Assembly (NCBI GenBank): GCA_002224055.1
Contig: AZLU01000002.1
Location: 38,697 to 102,696, forward strand
DNA from: Pezizomycotina sp. ARF18
Lineage: Eukaryota > Ascomycota
DNA: 64,000 nucleotides
Reading direction: 5' to 3'
This document shows, in pieces, positions 37,147-49,486 of this stretch; positions within the stretch are counted from its first letter, which is position 1; each line of letters starts with the position of its first letter. The translations under genes and the position numbers were made by a program. A model generated the notes under the pieces. That model was not told the DNA's origin. It saw only the letters and a list, made by a program, of their open reading frames with translations, and made no database searches.

Positions 37147-37898
37147 NNNNNNNNNNNNNNNNNNNNNNNNNNNNNNNNNNNNNNNNNNNNNNNNNNNNNN
37201 NNNNNNNNNNNNNNNNNNNNNNNNNNNNNNNNNNNNNNNNNNNNNNNNNNNNNNNNNNNNNNNNNNNNNNNNNNNNNNNNNNNNNNNNNNNNNNNNNNNN
37301 NNNNNNNNNNNNNNNNNNNNNNNNNNNNNNNNNNNNNNNNNNNNNNNNNNNNNNNNNNNNNNNNNNNNNNNNNNNNNNNNNNNNNNNNNNNNNNNNNNNN
37401 NNNNNNNNNNNNNNNNNNNNNNNNNNNNNNNNNNNNNNNNNNNNNNNNNNNNNNNNNNNNNNNNNNNNNNNNNNNNNNNNNNNNNNNNNNNNNNNNNNNN
37501 NNNNNNNNNNNNNNNNNNNNNNNNNNNNNNNNNNNNNNNNNNNNNNNNNNNNNNNNNNNNNNNNNNNNNNNNNNNNNNNNNNNNNNNNNNNNNNNNNNNN
37601 NNNNNNNNNNNNNNNNNNNNNNNNNNNNNNNNNNNNNNNNNNNNNNNNNNNNNNNNNNNNNNNNNNNNNNNNNNNNNNNNNNNNNNNNNNNNNNNNNNNN
37701 NNNNNNNNNNNNNNNNNNNNNNNNNNNNNNNNNNNNNNNNNNNNNNNNNNNNNNNNNNNNNNNNNNNNNNNNNNNNNNNNNNNNNNNNNNNNNNNNNNNN
37801 NNNNNNNNNNNNNNNNNNNNNNNNNNNNNNNNNNNNNNNNNNNNNNNNNNNNNNNNNNNNNNNNNNNNNNNNNNNNNNNNNNNNNNNNNNNNNNNNNN
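37147..37898. other. Assembly gap of 752 N
   Basis: A run of N with no sequence. Any reading frame crossing it is meaningless. The flanks (CGTATTGGGCG on the left, CGCTTGGGAGAGG on the right) do not show an obvious shared repeat. Confidence 1.
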
Positions 37899-38134
37899 CG
37901 CTTGGGAGAGGGAGAAGGAGCTCAAAGAGAGTCTGGCAACTACCCCGAAGTTCCTGATACCATGAAGTGGCCAATTTGGCGCGAGTGCTTTTGGCTCTCT
38001 GAGCACAGCGCATTAGGAGAGCGGGAGATAAGCTTTGAAAGCTTTTAGTATATTTTCCACCGTGTAAGATACCTTTTCGCTTAAGCGTTGAAGCTTTCTA
38101 TATCTATTTCATCTTGTTTCAGGGAGCGATTGTC

Positions 38135-38176
<42 letters not shown>

Positions 38177-38210
38177 GCAATAGTAATAATAATAATGATG
38201 ATGATGATGA
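38135..38210. repeat. AAT/ATG trinucleotide microsatellite
   Basis: About 20 AAT units with a short GCAATAGT interruption, then four ATG units. Non-coding context, about 0.86 kb upstream of the secreted-protein gene at 39068. Confidence 0.95.
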
Positions 38211-39067
38211 ATTTCACTCGATTAATATCTACTACTTAAGTAGAGCTAAAAGAAGCTCTAGTATAATAATTTCCTATTCCCACTATATATGGAACCGGCA
38301 AGCTCGATCACTATCCGAGGCAATAGAGCAATTTTTAAAACAGCTAAAGGCCCCTTACTACGTCCCCGGTGCCCCCAGCGAGCTAGCTGAAGTCACAAGC
38401 GCATTTTCATTGAGGATGGCGAACGATATACATATTGTAAATTGCTGTTGCCTTGTGAGATCACGAACGGTACACATGTTTTTAACACCCCCCCCCGGGG
38501 AAAGATCATTATTAAACGACAAAGCGTTTAAACGAAAAAGGAGAAAAAACGAATATCCCATACAATATTTAACAGGACCAGATCCATTTTACCTTTTAGC
38601 TCCCAATATTTTACTCATACACAAGATATAGCCTCTCTATTTCAAAAGCTGTACTTTAATTCAAGGGCTAGAGCGGTCAGTGTCTCAAATTCCTTCTCAC
38701 TCTTTTTTTTATTTGTCGAGGAAAAAACAAATTATTTCTTCTCGTCGACCAAGTGAAACATCCAGTGGGCAGTTAAGACTCTCTAGCTCTGGGAACCCAG
38801 GCCGGGACGAAGAAATGGGCTGTCTCTCTTCTCTCGAACAAAAGTCAAAACAGACTGACTCGGCGGAGTTGACAATATTTTTCCCTCTCTTTTAGAAAAA
38901 ACCCACCGGCGTTCCTATCTAGCATTATTATATCCATCATCAGAACCCAAATATATTTCTCGAGTCATCAAGAAGGCCCAAGGACGAAAAACACCACCTC
39001 CCTATCCCGCCCTCAAAAAAGAACCAGATAAGCAGAAAACTTACAACAACAACAGCAGTGAGTAACA

Positions 39068-39694
39068 ATGCACGCCCGAGCCCTCCTCCTCCTACTCCCC
39101 GTAGCGTCCGCCTTCCTGCACCCTAAAATAGAATCCCTCCTCGATGCCTCACGCGCCAAAATCGACCGCATCCTCCACGGCAAAGCCGCCCTAATGGACG
39201 GCGCCGACACGCAGCCGGATACATCGCCTACCCCCTCACAGCCTCCAATTCCCCCTGCTCCACCCCACGAAAGCAGTATCAGTCCTCGACGTAATGAACA
39301 CCTTCAAGACCATCGACGATTTGATAAACACGCGCGATAGCATCCGCCGCGCTTGCGACGATATCAATTCCATTATCGATACCATCCACGAGGAAATGGA
39401 AAAATGGAAAAAGAAGGGTGGAATGGGAGGCCCGCAGGGATGACGTAAATCTATTACAGCTGTACATGGGGCTATGGCTCTCCCTGGCGGAAGCGATGAG
39501 GAGTGGACTAATAGACCGTTCGAGCACATGGTGAACGAGGACGTGTTCGAGTTGCTGTACCAATGGTACGATGCTATGGATAAGGACGCGATGGACCAGG
39601 TTTGTGAGCATGCTAAGAGGAGTTTCGAGGTGTACGAGGAGCAGGTGGAGAAAGGGATGCAGAAGGGGGGAAAGACGCGAGGGAGTATAAGATG
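39068..39694 (+). CDS. Small secreted helical protein, family member A (frame broken)
   Basis: The ATG at 39068 gives MHARALLLLLPVASAFL, a clean signal peptide, then KIESLLDASRAKIDRILHG and a Pro-rich linker. After a frame shift near 39270 comes DVMNTFKTIDDLINTRD and IIDTIHEEMEKWKKKGG. After a second shift near 39440 comes EHMVNEDVFELLYQWYDAM, then QVCEHAKRSFEVYEEQVEKG, and a stop just after KTRGSIR. The V.E.VF.LL.QWYD block recurs in the genes at 27304 and 40502. About 205 residues, mostly helical, one Cys in the last helix. Function unknown; secretion and local paralogy suggest an effector-like protein. Confidence 0.65.
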
Positions 39695-39897
39695 ACCGAG
39701 GATTCGCTGGTTAGGCATCGCGGGATATGGTATATTGTCGGGAGGAGGATAGTGGAATTTTTTAAAATGGTTTATGCTTTTTTGTGGAAGAGTTTGTGAT
39801 GGGGGAGTTTGCTGCGTTGGAGGAAGTTATCTATAAGTTCGTGTTCTTCTTATTGGTTTACTTAAGTATGTGACCTACCATTCATTACGTTATAGAC

Positions 39898-39899
<2 letters not shown>

Positions 39900-39926
<27 letters not shown>
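39900..39926. repeat. Poly-T tract
   Basis: An uninterrupted run of about 27 T after the 3' end of the secreted-protein gene at 39068. Non-coding. Confidence 0.9.
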
Positions 39927-39930
<4 letters not shown>

Positions 39931-40501
39931 ATTCTTCCTTCCCACGATACTAGACGCCACATCGTCAAATCAGCAAGCGATGAGTAAGGAAGAGAAAAAA
40001 TTTTGAATGCCTAGATATCTTCATCATCTTGCTTAGTGAACTCCGGGAAGATAACTATTTCGAAGCTGCGACTCGTTACCATTAGCAAAACCTGCCTCCG
40101 CGGAGATATTAGATATTCGTCCGATTTTCCATGAAATCCTCTTAATAAACTAATTCCAACGATAAGATTAGCTCCGTGTGCGCTTCGCAAAGAACAGAAG
40201 AGCAGATTGTTTTGCGCACCGAGAACCTCGGGCAGACTCGTATATCTTGACAGCCAGCCGACCTGCAGGAGGTTTCAGGTATCTGATCTAGATTGCCGAA
40301 AGCGGTGGGGTTGTTCTAGAAGGAAAAGAAAAACCGTACGATTCCGAAAAAAAAAAAAGCAGCTCATCTAAACAAAACAACGCCACGATAATAGTTCTAT
40401 ATAAAGAAGCGTACATGACCTCCATGGCTTTTGTAAATTTGACGATCTATACAACAATTTACCCATTTCATCCTCTACATCAACCATACAAACTAACTAC
40501 A

Positions 40502-41846
40502 ATGCGTCTCTCCACTTTCCTCCTGCCCCTCCCCTGGCCTCGCAGCCCCATCTCCTCACAACTCTCCGCCACCTCTCCCCGCTGCTCAAAACTCTCAACG
40601 GGCTCCTCTTGCACAAAGAAATCCTAACGCACCTAACACCACCTCCAACAATATACTCCAGCGCCCCCCGACGAACCCCTCGACTGGCTCGAAACCAAAA
40701 GCGGGTAGCTACCCTCTTAAAAAATCAACTTCCCGCCTGCGCCCGTTATACCTTGTGTAGTCGACCTCCGCGAAATCCACGAGAAGTTCGGCGCCATAGA
40801 AAACCTAATAACCACAGACGAACTCCGCCAGCTCGCTTCCAAAATCACGGAGGAAATCAAAAGGGCAGAAATAACGCTGGGGGGAAGTACTCGAAAGACA
40901 TGGTACAGGACCTCCTCCGACGTTGAAGTGTTACAAGAATTGAAAACAAGACCCTTACAAAGACGCCGAAATTAACGACGTGGGCGAACCAACCCATCGA
41001 CGTAATGATCGAAGAGGAGGCGTTTGGACTGTTATTCCAGTGGTACGATATGTTCCCGCTGATACCATCGAAGGAATGTGCAGTATGATTAAAAGTATGG
41101 CGGAGACCATGGAGGCCGCGTACGACGATCCGGAGACCGACGATGTGATGAGTAGGCGTTTGAGCGATGCGTTGTATAGATTGATTAGGGAGGCGAAGTA
41201 TTGCGAAGGACGGTTGGACAGTTCTCTGTCATAAATGTTGGGACACCTGCCCAAGTGGGTCAAGAAATGCACGGTATAACACGAACCACTTACTAAGCGA
41301 CATGATATCGATCTTCCGATCTCGAGATGGATGACATCCCCTTTCTATATACTAACCTCCTATTTATAATGCCCGGTAAGCGGCTGTTAGGTAGTCACGG
41401 CTAGAGATATTAGTATATTATACACGGGATGCTATACGAGAGATTGAGCGTAAAACTGATTATAAAAAATCTACCGCTCACCGAGTCGTTATTTAATATA
41501 AAAAACAAATAACGTACAGGGTCGTCGTCGCCCGGCTAAATCTCTATTCTTAATAGACGAGATTATAGCGACTTACCGATTATATTACGGAACATTATTC
41601 GATAAATTTTATAGCTATAGCGTTGATACCTATCTGTAATTAGACATTTTATAATAATTAGACATCGTCAGATCCTGTCGTTTGGCGCTATTTTGTGTTG
41701 TGAGCAGAACGTGTCATGCCGGGTAAATCTAAACCCACTTGGGCAGGTGTCCCAACATTTATGACAGAGAACTGGAGAGTTGGTGGGAGTACGAGGGCAC
41801 GTGGGGGGTTACGGAGGAGACTGAAACGACTACCCATTTCCATTGA
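40502..41846 (+). pseudogene. Small secreted helical protein, family member B, interrupted by an inverted-repeat element
   Basis: The ATG at 40502 opens MRLSTFLLPLP, continuing one frame over as a signal peptide (PLASQPHLLTTL) and LSPLLKTLNGLLLHKEI. Further pieces read VVDLREIHEKFGAIENLIT, ELRQLASKITEEIKRAEI, then VMIEEEAFGLLFQWYDM, matching VNEDVFELLYQWYDAM of its neighbour at 39068, and MCSMIKSMAETMEAAYDD. The frame runs into an inserted element at 41219. After the element, LESWWEYEGTWGVTEE to a TGA at 41846 could be the original acidic C-terminus. So the gene appears broken both by indels and by an insertion near its 3' end. Confidence 0.55.
41219..41774. mobile_element. Short element with 42-bp perfect terminal inverted repeats
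   Basis: The 42 bp at 41219-41260 (starting CAGTTCTCTGTCATAAATG) are the exact reverse complement of 41733-41774. Similarity continues inward in decayed form: GCACGGTATAACACG on the left against ACCCGGCATGACACG on the right, differing partly by CpA/TpG-to-TpA changes. The 556-bp element is AT-rich inside with no intact ORF. It looks like a non-autonomous DNA transposon (MITE-like) or the relic of a larger one. No clear target duplication is visible, so the superfamily is unassigned; the CAGT end is reminiscent of Tc1-type ends. Confidence 0.7.
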
Positions 41847-43052
41847 GATAATTTAGGGGCTTGTTCTTGAATTTTGGTTTCGACCGTAAGGTTATTTTGA
41901 TATTGTTTGCATTTCTGTAAGATAAGGGGCGTTAAAAGCTAGATATCAAATGAACAGTTTCAATGTAAGCGTTTACAAACATACTATATGGCCTTTTCGC
42001 ACATTTTGAACTGGAGATATCCTCCCGAGTCGGACGCCCGCTATAATACGGAGACGTCTCTTTGCTAGTTTGTAATAGACATACCTTTCGCCGTATTCCC
42101 TCTATTTCAGTCATGGCTAGAAACCTACAATTGATGTTTCATGGCGGCTGTTAATCTCAACGAAAACATTATAGGACATTTAGACTTGTCTCGTACCAAC
42201 TCTAATTTTATTTGGCCTGCGCTGCAAAAAAAATTTGGTCTGGGTACGAGACAAATTTAGACTTTCCTGGGCTGTTTTCCCTTTTCGTTTTTGTCTCACC
42301 GAAACAATGCCTTCTATCACGCCACTTCTCATACCGCCGGTAGTGATTTTCTTTTTGTCTCAGATTGAATTTTCAAGCCTAGATCTTGTCCTCCAACTAG
42401 TAGACAAATAACCCCATAAGCAGCCGGGCTCGTTCTGTAGCTAATAGTAGGCTATCTCCGAGGAGAACACAAAGGGACCCCTTCTTCAGATTCGAACCGC
42501 GTACGTGAATAACTGAGCTGTTGTTTTTTTGATGCAGGCATTATAACACTCAAGCTCAGGGAACTGCCAAAGCGATCCTCTAGAACGCCTGATAGCCTCC
42601 CTTTCAACTGCTACATGGAATTAACGGCCAGGTATGAAGATTAGTTTCCCAAGGACACCCTCCGCTACCGCATTATACTATATACTCGGCATGATAGAAA
42701 CCCCGATACTTCTCCGCCCAAGAGGTCAATGCGTTTTATAGGTAAAATAACGCAGCCAATGTCCACTTAGTGGCCTTCTCAAGCAAGTGATAGTGAAAGC
42801 TGACAACGTCCTAAGCCTAGCCGTTCCGATGAAAGCCTTCGAGTGTTGTTGAATCGCCATGTCTTGGCACTTTTTATAGTTGAATATGTGATTACATCAT
42901 CTGATAATTCTTCCGGCGCCCGGAATTTCTTTTCTCCTGACCCACGGACCAAAAATCAAAAACTGCTCACACCACTAAACGAATAACCCAACCAACTTTC
43001 GCCCCACCTCCCAACCTCACATCACCACCAACGACACTCCCTCCTCAATGCC

Positions 43053-44576
43053 ATGACCACCCTCCCGCCTCCTCCGTCACATCCACCCTCCTACAGCACA
43101 CCTCTTCCACCCACCCGGATACGAATCCACCACCTCACCTCCTCTCAAACGACAACGCAATGACGCCCCTCGGAGAACAATAGCAGACCTATCAACGTAC
43201 CTCCGCGCCTCGCGGGACGCTCAGTTACCTACCCACAGCAACGGACGCTCCGCACGTAAAACACGTCCAGGAGGCGTTACTACAGGACGAAGAGACGGAC
43301 GCAGCGCTGAAGGAGATGGGGTATAAGAAGCTCTGGTAATTGCAATAATTATCCTGTGTGTCTCCACCAGGACTCTACCCCCTCCTTCTCCTGCTCCGTT
43401 CACTCTCCGCCACGAAAACCCAACAACACAGTACTGAAAGCTAACACTAACCCCCCCTCCTCCCGCCAGGCGCATCCACACAATCCTAATCCTCCCGAAA
43501 TCCGAACCCTCCAACCCTACATCCCATCCGACGGCCGGATCGTCCTGCGCACCGAGGGACCACCTTACACGTCCGGCTAACGCGCAACGAAGGATTAACG
43601 TTATTCGTCGATATCCGCGAGAAGCGAAAAGAAAATGGAACGAGAGCTTGATCGACGCAGAGGAAGAAATTGGAGGAGGGTGTGAAGAAGATTCCGAGGA
43701 CGCCGATGGGGAATAGTCTGCTGAGACCTTTAGCGGGAGTTTGGTATGTGGGGCTTTTTTTCTTACTGCCTTTGGGTTGCTCGTCCTTTTCCCCTTTCTT
43801 TTTGGCGTTAATCTTCAACTCCAACCCCCCCCCCCCCCCTTCCTCCCAAATCCCTTCTATCTTAGGCCACGTTGAAAGGTGGAGATGTGTCTGTTTTTTT
43901 TTGAGCGGGACGCGGGTGATAGATAGTGCTAACTCCATCCTTTTCCAAATCATTCAGTAGAGTTCCTAGACTACCGCATAAAAGATTCCCAAGGCCAGAG
44001 CTTCTTCATGTCGAGTCCCAAGAAGTATACTGCGTACGTCAAAACAACCCCCCCCCCTTTTTTTTTTTTCTTCCTCCTTTCTTCCCTCCCCCTTTCCTCC
44101 ATTTCGTCTATCCTGCTAAGGAATAGGTCTTTTTTTGAAGTGCCGTTCTACACTGCCTCCCGCCCCGCGACGAAGTCGTCCACCTCCGCCTAACCTCCAC
44201 CAACGACTTCGACAGAACGCGAAGGGGTTGTTTGTTAATAGTTTTTTGATACAGTTTACACCGCTGAAGGTAATCAACTACCCTCCAAATGCTCTCCCAG
44301 AAAAGTTTCTAGAGGGTCAAGATCTTCGCTAATGCTCTCCCGCCTTTTAGAAGCATACAGTTCACCCGCCTCTTCACCGCCTGCTCCCTCGAAAACGCTC
44401 GTTTCTGGGAAATACAAGCCCTGGCATCGTGGGCGCTGGGTAAACGGAAGGAAGAGATGGGGATGCTTCCGGCCGTGGGGGTGAGGGAGCTGGCGATGGA
44501 GTATGCTTTTAGGCAGATTAGTCGGGGGTATATAAGAGGGAACTTTTTGGGGAGTTTGACTTTGGGGAGGGGGTAG
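43053..44576 (+). CDS. Multi-intron protein of unknown family (frame broken)
   Basis: Coding pieces separated by good introns. An exon ending ALLQDEETDAALKEMGYKKL is followed by an intron from 43337 whose end has GCTAACACTAACC and a CCGCCAG acceptor at 43470. Next comes RIHTILILPKSE, with GRIVLRTEGPPYTS and GLTLFVDIREKRKENG in neighbouring frames. A second intron (GTATGTGG to CATTCAG) precedes EFLDYRIKDSQGQSFFMSS, and a third (GTACGTC to GGAATAG) precedes DEVVHLRLTSTNDFDRTR. The last exon has LENARFWEIQALASWALGK and MEYAFRQISRGYIRG before TAG at 44576. I do not recognise the family. The start at 43053 is a guess. Coordinated splice signals make it a real gene. Confidence 0.5.
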
Positions 44577-45233
44577 GTGAAGAGGGGGGAGGAGGGAGAG
44601 TTTGTATATAGGCGAGCAAGGAAATGTATAAACAGTAATTATGGGGACAAAAACTGAAGTGCTCCTCGTCCACTCTTGTTCCCTTTTCTCTACTAGAGTA
44701 GTCTGTGGAAAGGAACATCGCACTACTTCGATCCCATGAACATGGAGAAATGGTCTTTGTTATAAGCGCCTACTTCCAACAAAACCATACAGAGAACCGA
44801 TTTGAATCCGATCGCACGTGCACGTCGGGGGCCTCTATCCCGTTCTTTGCCGTCTAGCGAGGCCTCTCGGAGACAACAATTAGATGTTATTAGGTCGATT
44901 AGGTGTTAGCCCCGTTCTATGGATCACGGCAGGTCGACAACTACTGCAACTGTATCATTTCAAAGTCATATTTCCACAAGCTCAAACCGGTCTTCAAGTT
45001 CACCTCAAGCCTGCCAATACCTAGTAATCACCTTCATAAGATTTGATACAATGTTGATTTCCGCATCGTGTTATAGAATACGACACTTTTGTAAACGTCC
45101 TTTGACCTCGCGATCCATATGGAGTATATTAAGACCCCGTTGCTCACCCACTAGGAGGATCCCAATTTCCATCATCGAAATCTCTGAAAACGTTCAATTT
45201 TCATCCTTTTCCATAATCTCGAAAGAAACCGCA

Positions 45234-45808
45234 ATGACACAAAGCCAAAGATTACCTGGGACTCCCCGACGAACTCGTCCTCAACATAATGGCTGAGTCC
45301 CGCGCCCCGGCAACGACGACCTAGCAAACCTCCGCCTCGTCTCCCGCCGGCTCTCTCCGACGTCTCCATCGAGGAACTCCTCAAGTCCGTCCCTTCCGCT
45401 TCCTAAATCTCTACAACCCACAATCCAATTACCCGCGTCGAACTTCACCACACTCGCGATTGTAAACCTACTCCGCCGCATCCGCTCAAAACATCCTCTA
45501 CCCGCCGTCACGCAATGTCAGAATCCGGAGCTGTTAGAGCTGGACTGTGTCCGCCTGAGAGACGGTTCGGACGAAAACGAGATGGCGGAGTTTATTGATC
45601 GCGTTAAGAGGTGGGAGGTAGGCGTTAGATGGGGGAGGAGCTTCGGCATTATTTTTAACTTTTGCAGCTACGGGAGGGATTGTGTGGTTCGTACTGCGCT
45701 GAGGGCATGGTGCGGCGGATAGAGCAGCCGTGGCAGTTAAATAATCACAGCTGGATGGCGTATTACTTGCCGGTGAGGAGGATGTCGGTGAAGGAGGACC
45801 GAGCCTGA
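45234..45808 (+). CDS. F-box protein (frame broken)
   Basis: From the ATG at 45234, after one shift, the chain reads DYLGLPDELVLNIMAES, then DDLANLRLVSRRLSD, the two helices of an F-box with LP.E and LRLVSRR hallmarks, and VSIEELLKSVPSAS. Later pieces FTTLAIVNLLRRIRS and NPELLELDCVRLRDGSD are leucine-patterned, as in F-box proteins with a C-terminal LRR-like domain. A 50-bp intron (45618-45667, GTAGGC to TTTGCAG) joins RVKRWE to LREGLCGSY. The stop is at 45808. It is about 170-190 residues, short for the class. Expected role: SCF substrate receptor. At least two frame shifts fall inside exon 1. Confidence 0.65.
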
Positions 45809-48800
45809 GAACTACCATCAGAAAAGGCAGGCTAAAGGTCTTTCTTCTTTCTTCTCTCTCTTCTTCTCTCTTCTCTCTCCTCTTCTCTCCTCCCTCTTCT
45901 CTTCTACACACTAAGAATGTCAATTCTTAGTAAACATAGAATACCTTCTCTCCTAATTTGATCTCATGATTTTTATGTTTACCAATACACGAGTTTAAAG
46001 GCTTTCGAAAACCGACATCGTGTCCTCCTACCAGCTGATAAGCAGTTTGTAGCGTAATATGAAGCATACTTCGACGTACATTGACTACGGGCCATGGGAG
46101 GAAAGCACCCTTTGAAGTAGAGAGAAAAAAATGATATGAATATCCCGCGGCCTTTTCGAAAGTGGTCGCCGTTGATATGATCTTCCAATTTTTCTTAATC
46201 TCTTGCGGTGATGGACTTATCACAGGAGAGTTCACCAGTTTACATTCACTGAAGAAAGCAGTCTTTTCTGGATCCTTCATTTCCCCCTCGTGGTGAACAT
46301 GCACGAAACGCTCCTCTAGTGGCAACCTCCGGAGCGCTATGCCAGTACATCCACGATCTCTCTAGTTAATTCCTCGACCGGCTCTCCACTGCGTTTGTTG
46401 GCATTGACGTTGCCAGATCCACAATGTGACATTGGCCGGATCTTACCCAAAGCCGAGATATCTGATCACGTCTTTCGAACTCTCGACGGACAGGATGCTC
46501 TACGACTTAATAGCTCAACCCCCTTCTCATGTCACTTCGAGTCACGAGTATATATATATATATTAAGAAACTACCCCCAACTTGTCTTTCGTGAATCAAC
46601 AAGGCTTGAGCCGTATCTAATCTCCCCCTCGAGGAGAAAGGCTCAAGCCATTAATACATCGCGCGGCCCGAGCCCGCCGTGTGTACTTACCCGGCTTATT
46701 ATCGGAGCCGCCGCGAAGGGCTGGAATTTGGCGTGAATGCATTTGACAAACTTGTAGGAGATATCGCATGCAACGTCAAACGGGAATTTGTTGTTCGGAC
46801 GTGAGGCTGATCAATCATCGGCTCTCGCAGAGACATGCGCTGCATTTCATTTTACGAGGTTTTTATCTTTGCTATAATGACGAAGAGATGTGTTTCTATG
46901 CTTAACTTGGCGCCCGCGGAGTGGCAAATCAGAGAGGCGCGACATGTGTCCTCTGACGAAAGATGACATCTCTTGAGACACTGCATCTGACCTTTAGTCC
47001 ATTTCTAAATGCTTGAAGCGATTTCGCCATATCCCGAATTTTCTTGCAGTTCTATTGGAATTCTCTATCTTTCGGTGTAGCTATGTAGTGTAACAGACAT
47101 CTGCGAAATGGAGGATTTCTGTACAACTGACGTGACGGGAAGGTACCGATATTTTCCTGTCCCTCGTCCCTTGTGCCTGGTGAAATCTTACCGCATCTAC
47201 CATTGAACTAAATGGTTATTTATAAAAAGAAGATTGTTTAAAACCGGATGATTCCATGTCATGTTTTTTACAACGTTAGACGAGAAAACCTCAGGGGAGT
47301 AATTCTTGTATGTCGAAATCCTAGTCTAGTGGATCCATGGAGATCCTTCCGGGATAACGGATGTCAAAAATTATGCTTGAGCGTTTTTCTTCCCTTTTGC
47401 TTTGTTCCCTTTTTTTTTTTTTTTTTTTTTTTTTCTTTCTTTCTCTTTTTTCATCCTTCTCTATTTTGATATTTATCAAATAAAATTGATCCCAGGAGTC
47501 TGAATATCTCATGGTACTACGACTATCTAGATCATTTCGGAGCGCTATAATGATCATGTAACTGAAAAATGTACGGGATGCCCTAAGAATCGTCGAATCG
47601 CTTCAGAAGGAACAGGTCGTCCCGTGATTGGGCCCATCTCGTGGGCTTGTGAGACATGAATTCGGCGATGGGCTATCAACATTTCACTCTCGAGAGCGGT
47701 CGCGAATTCACGATTACAACCTGGATATGTCAAAATAGAAACTGACATCCATTGTTTCAAAAACGGCTGAAATGCATTTAAACGAAGTTCCAGCGCGACG
47801 TTGTAGCGCAAATTTGAAGGACGAGAAACGGACCGTGGTAGCCTGCGGCTGGTGTTGGTTTTTTTCCAGGGTTGTGCACGCCACAACGGCCATTTCCCAA
47901 CAAACCTCCAATGGGAACCGTCCGCGGAGTGTCGTATCGTGAAAAAAAAAAAAAAAAAAAATACGAAAGTTGGACAGTTCGATGTTGCAATCTAAAAATT
48001 GACCCTAAAATAAAAGATAAAAAAAAAAAAAAAACGTGGAAAAGCTGATCAACCATTTTTATCATCAAGTATCATCAGGTATCTATAATTAGATCTACCA
48101 AAAAGACCAGAAAGACAAGCGTATACCTCTTTACTGGAGAAAAATATGGTATGACAGGTTCTCCGAAAGCGAAAGGCAAGATGGACTCTCCCCTACAGGT
48201 AAAATTGACCTACTCCATACGGTCACGTTCTCTTTGATTGGAACGGCGGATCCATACCCTAGTTTTATTATCGGGTTTACGCGATTCGCCTTTTTCTCGA
48301 CGATAGTGTACTTGAGTAATTGGCGCCTTCCTCTTAGCTTGGCTTCTATCATATTAGACTCTCAACTCTTTTTTAAAAAACCCCGGGTCTTGACTTAGTT
48401 CAATGAATATCTCGCCGCAATCCGGCATTTCTTCCAGAAGGAAGGAGGCGAAAAAAAGTGAGTGGGAAAACATGCAAACGCTTGGGTTACATCAGAAGTT
48501 CCGAAGCCAACTCTATCAGCCGAAAATTCCGCAATTGTGCAATTGTCTGTTCGGCGGTGATGAAAAAACGAAAAAAAAAATTTTTTTTTTTAACTCGAAC
48601 AAACTTATATACTACCGAACCAGATAGACGACCATAGGAAATACAGTAGAAGAGTGAGCGAAAATAATGTCTAAGTTTTTAGAGGACAAACTACCTGAGG
48701 GCGTTACATTTTTCGACTTTTCTTCAACAGTTCAGCAGTGCATTATCGATATGTAAATGTGGTCCGTATTACAACGTGTCTCTCCCCGAAGTTCTGTCTT

Positions 48801-49486
48801 TGTCAACCGCGGAGAGAACGATTGGTGGAATATTCTTTTTCATGTATGCACAACATGGCGCACCTATTATTCAGCCTCCCCTGACTTTGCCTCTTTGTCT
48901 TTCCTTTTGCGGAGACGTTCCGTATAGGCTGGATAGGCTGGGCTTACCCTAGTGATTTATCATGGTGATGTAAAGACATAAAAAATTGGCTCTCCTGTAC
49001 TTATCGATACCTTCTGAACCCTTGTTCCCCTACCAGAAAAATTACCTCCCGAGGAGACTTATTCCCCCGTCGTTTGTGCCTATTTTTACACATCTTTCGC
49101 AATACTACAGGGTATACCGAACCTTCTAGCGTTGTATTCGGGAGTCTCTCCGAACAATCGACATTTGCTAGTCCTATTGTCCAGTTCCGTGACTTAATCA
49201 AGCAGCTCATGATTTTTCATGTCAAGCGTAGGGCTGTAAATGGACAAATCGAAGGTTCTACACTTGTCATTGGACGGGAAGTTGATTGCTGCGAGATCAC
49301 CATCCTTGCTCTAAATGTGCTCTCCATCAATTTTATATAAACTTGCCATTCCACCCTCCTGTATCCGATTCTTCCTATCATTATCATCAAACGAACAATT
49401 CGCATTCCTACTCTCGTTCACAACTCTAATAAATAATACAAAGTTTGACCGATACAATCGTTTCTCAACACATAAAAACAGCAACA
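45809..49486. other. Gene-poor stretch with poly-A/T tracts
   Basis: No defensible gene. A 132-codon open minus frame at 45927-46325 (containing KKNWKIISTATTFEKAAGY) has no known motif and is the best remaining candidate. T or A tracts lie at about 47411-47435, 47942-47960 and 48019-48034. CT-rich sequence occupies 45840-45905. The final 150 bp before 49487 form the leader of the PhiA-like gene. Confidence 0.4.

Noticed and set aside
37046-38048. Four long reading frames of about 300 codons across 37046-38048
   Set aside because: They consist almost entirely of N from the assembly gap and carry no sequence information.
42485-42570. tRNA-like signal on the minus strand (GGTTCGAATC B-box-like sequence)
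   Set aside because: The flanking bases do not form a T stem and no convincing acceptor stem or A box could be paired.
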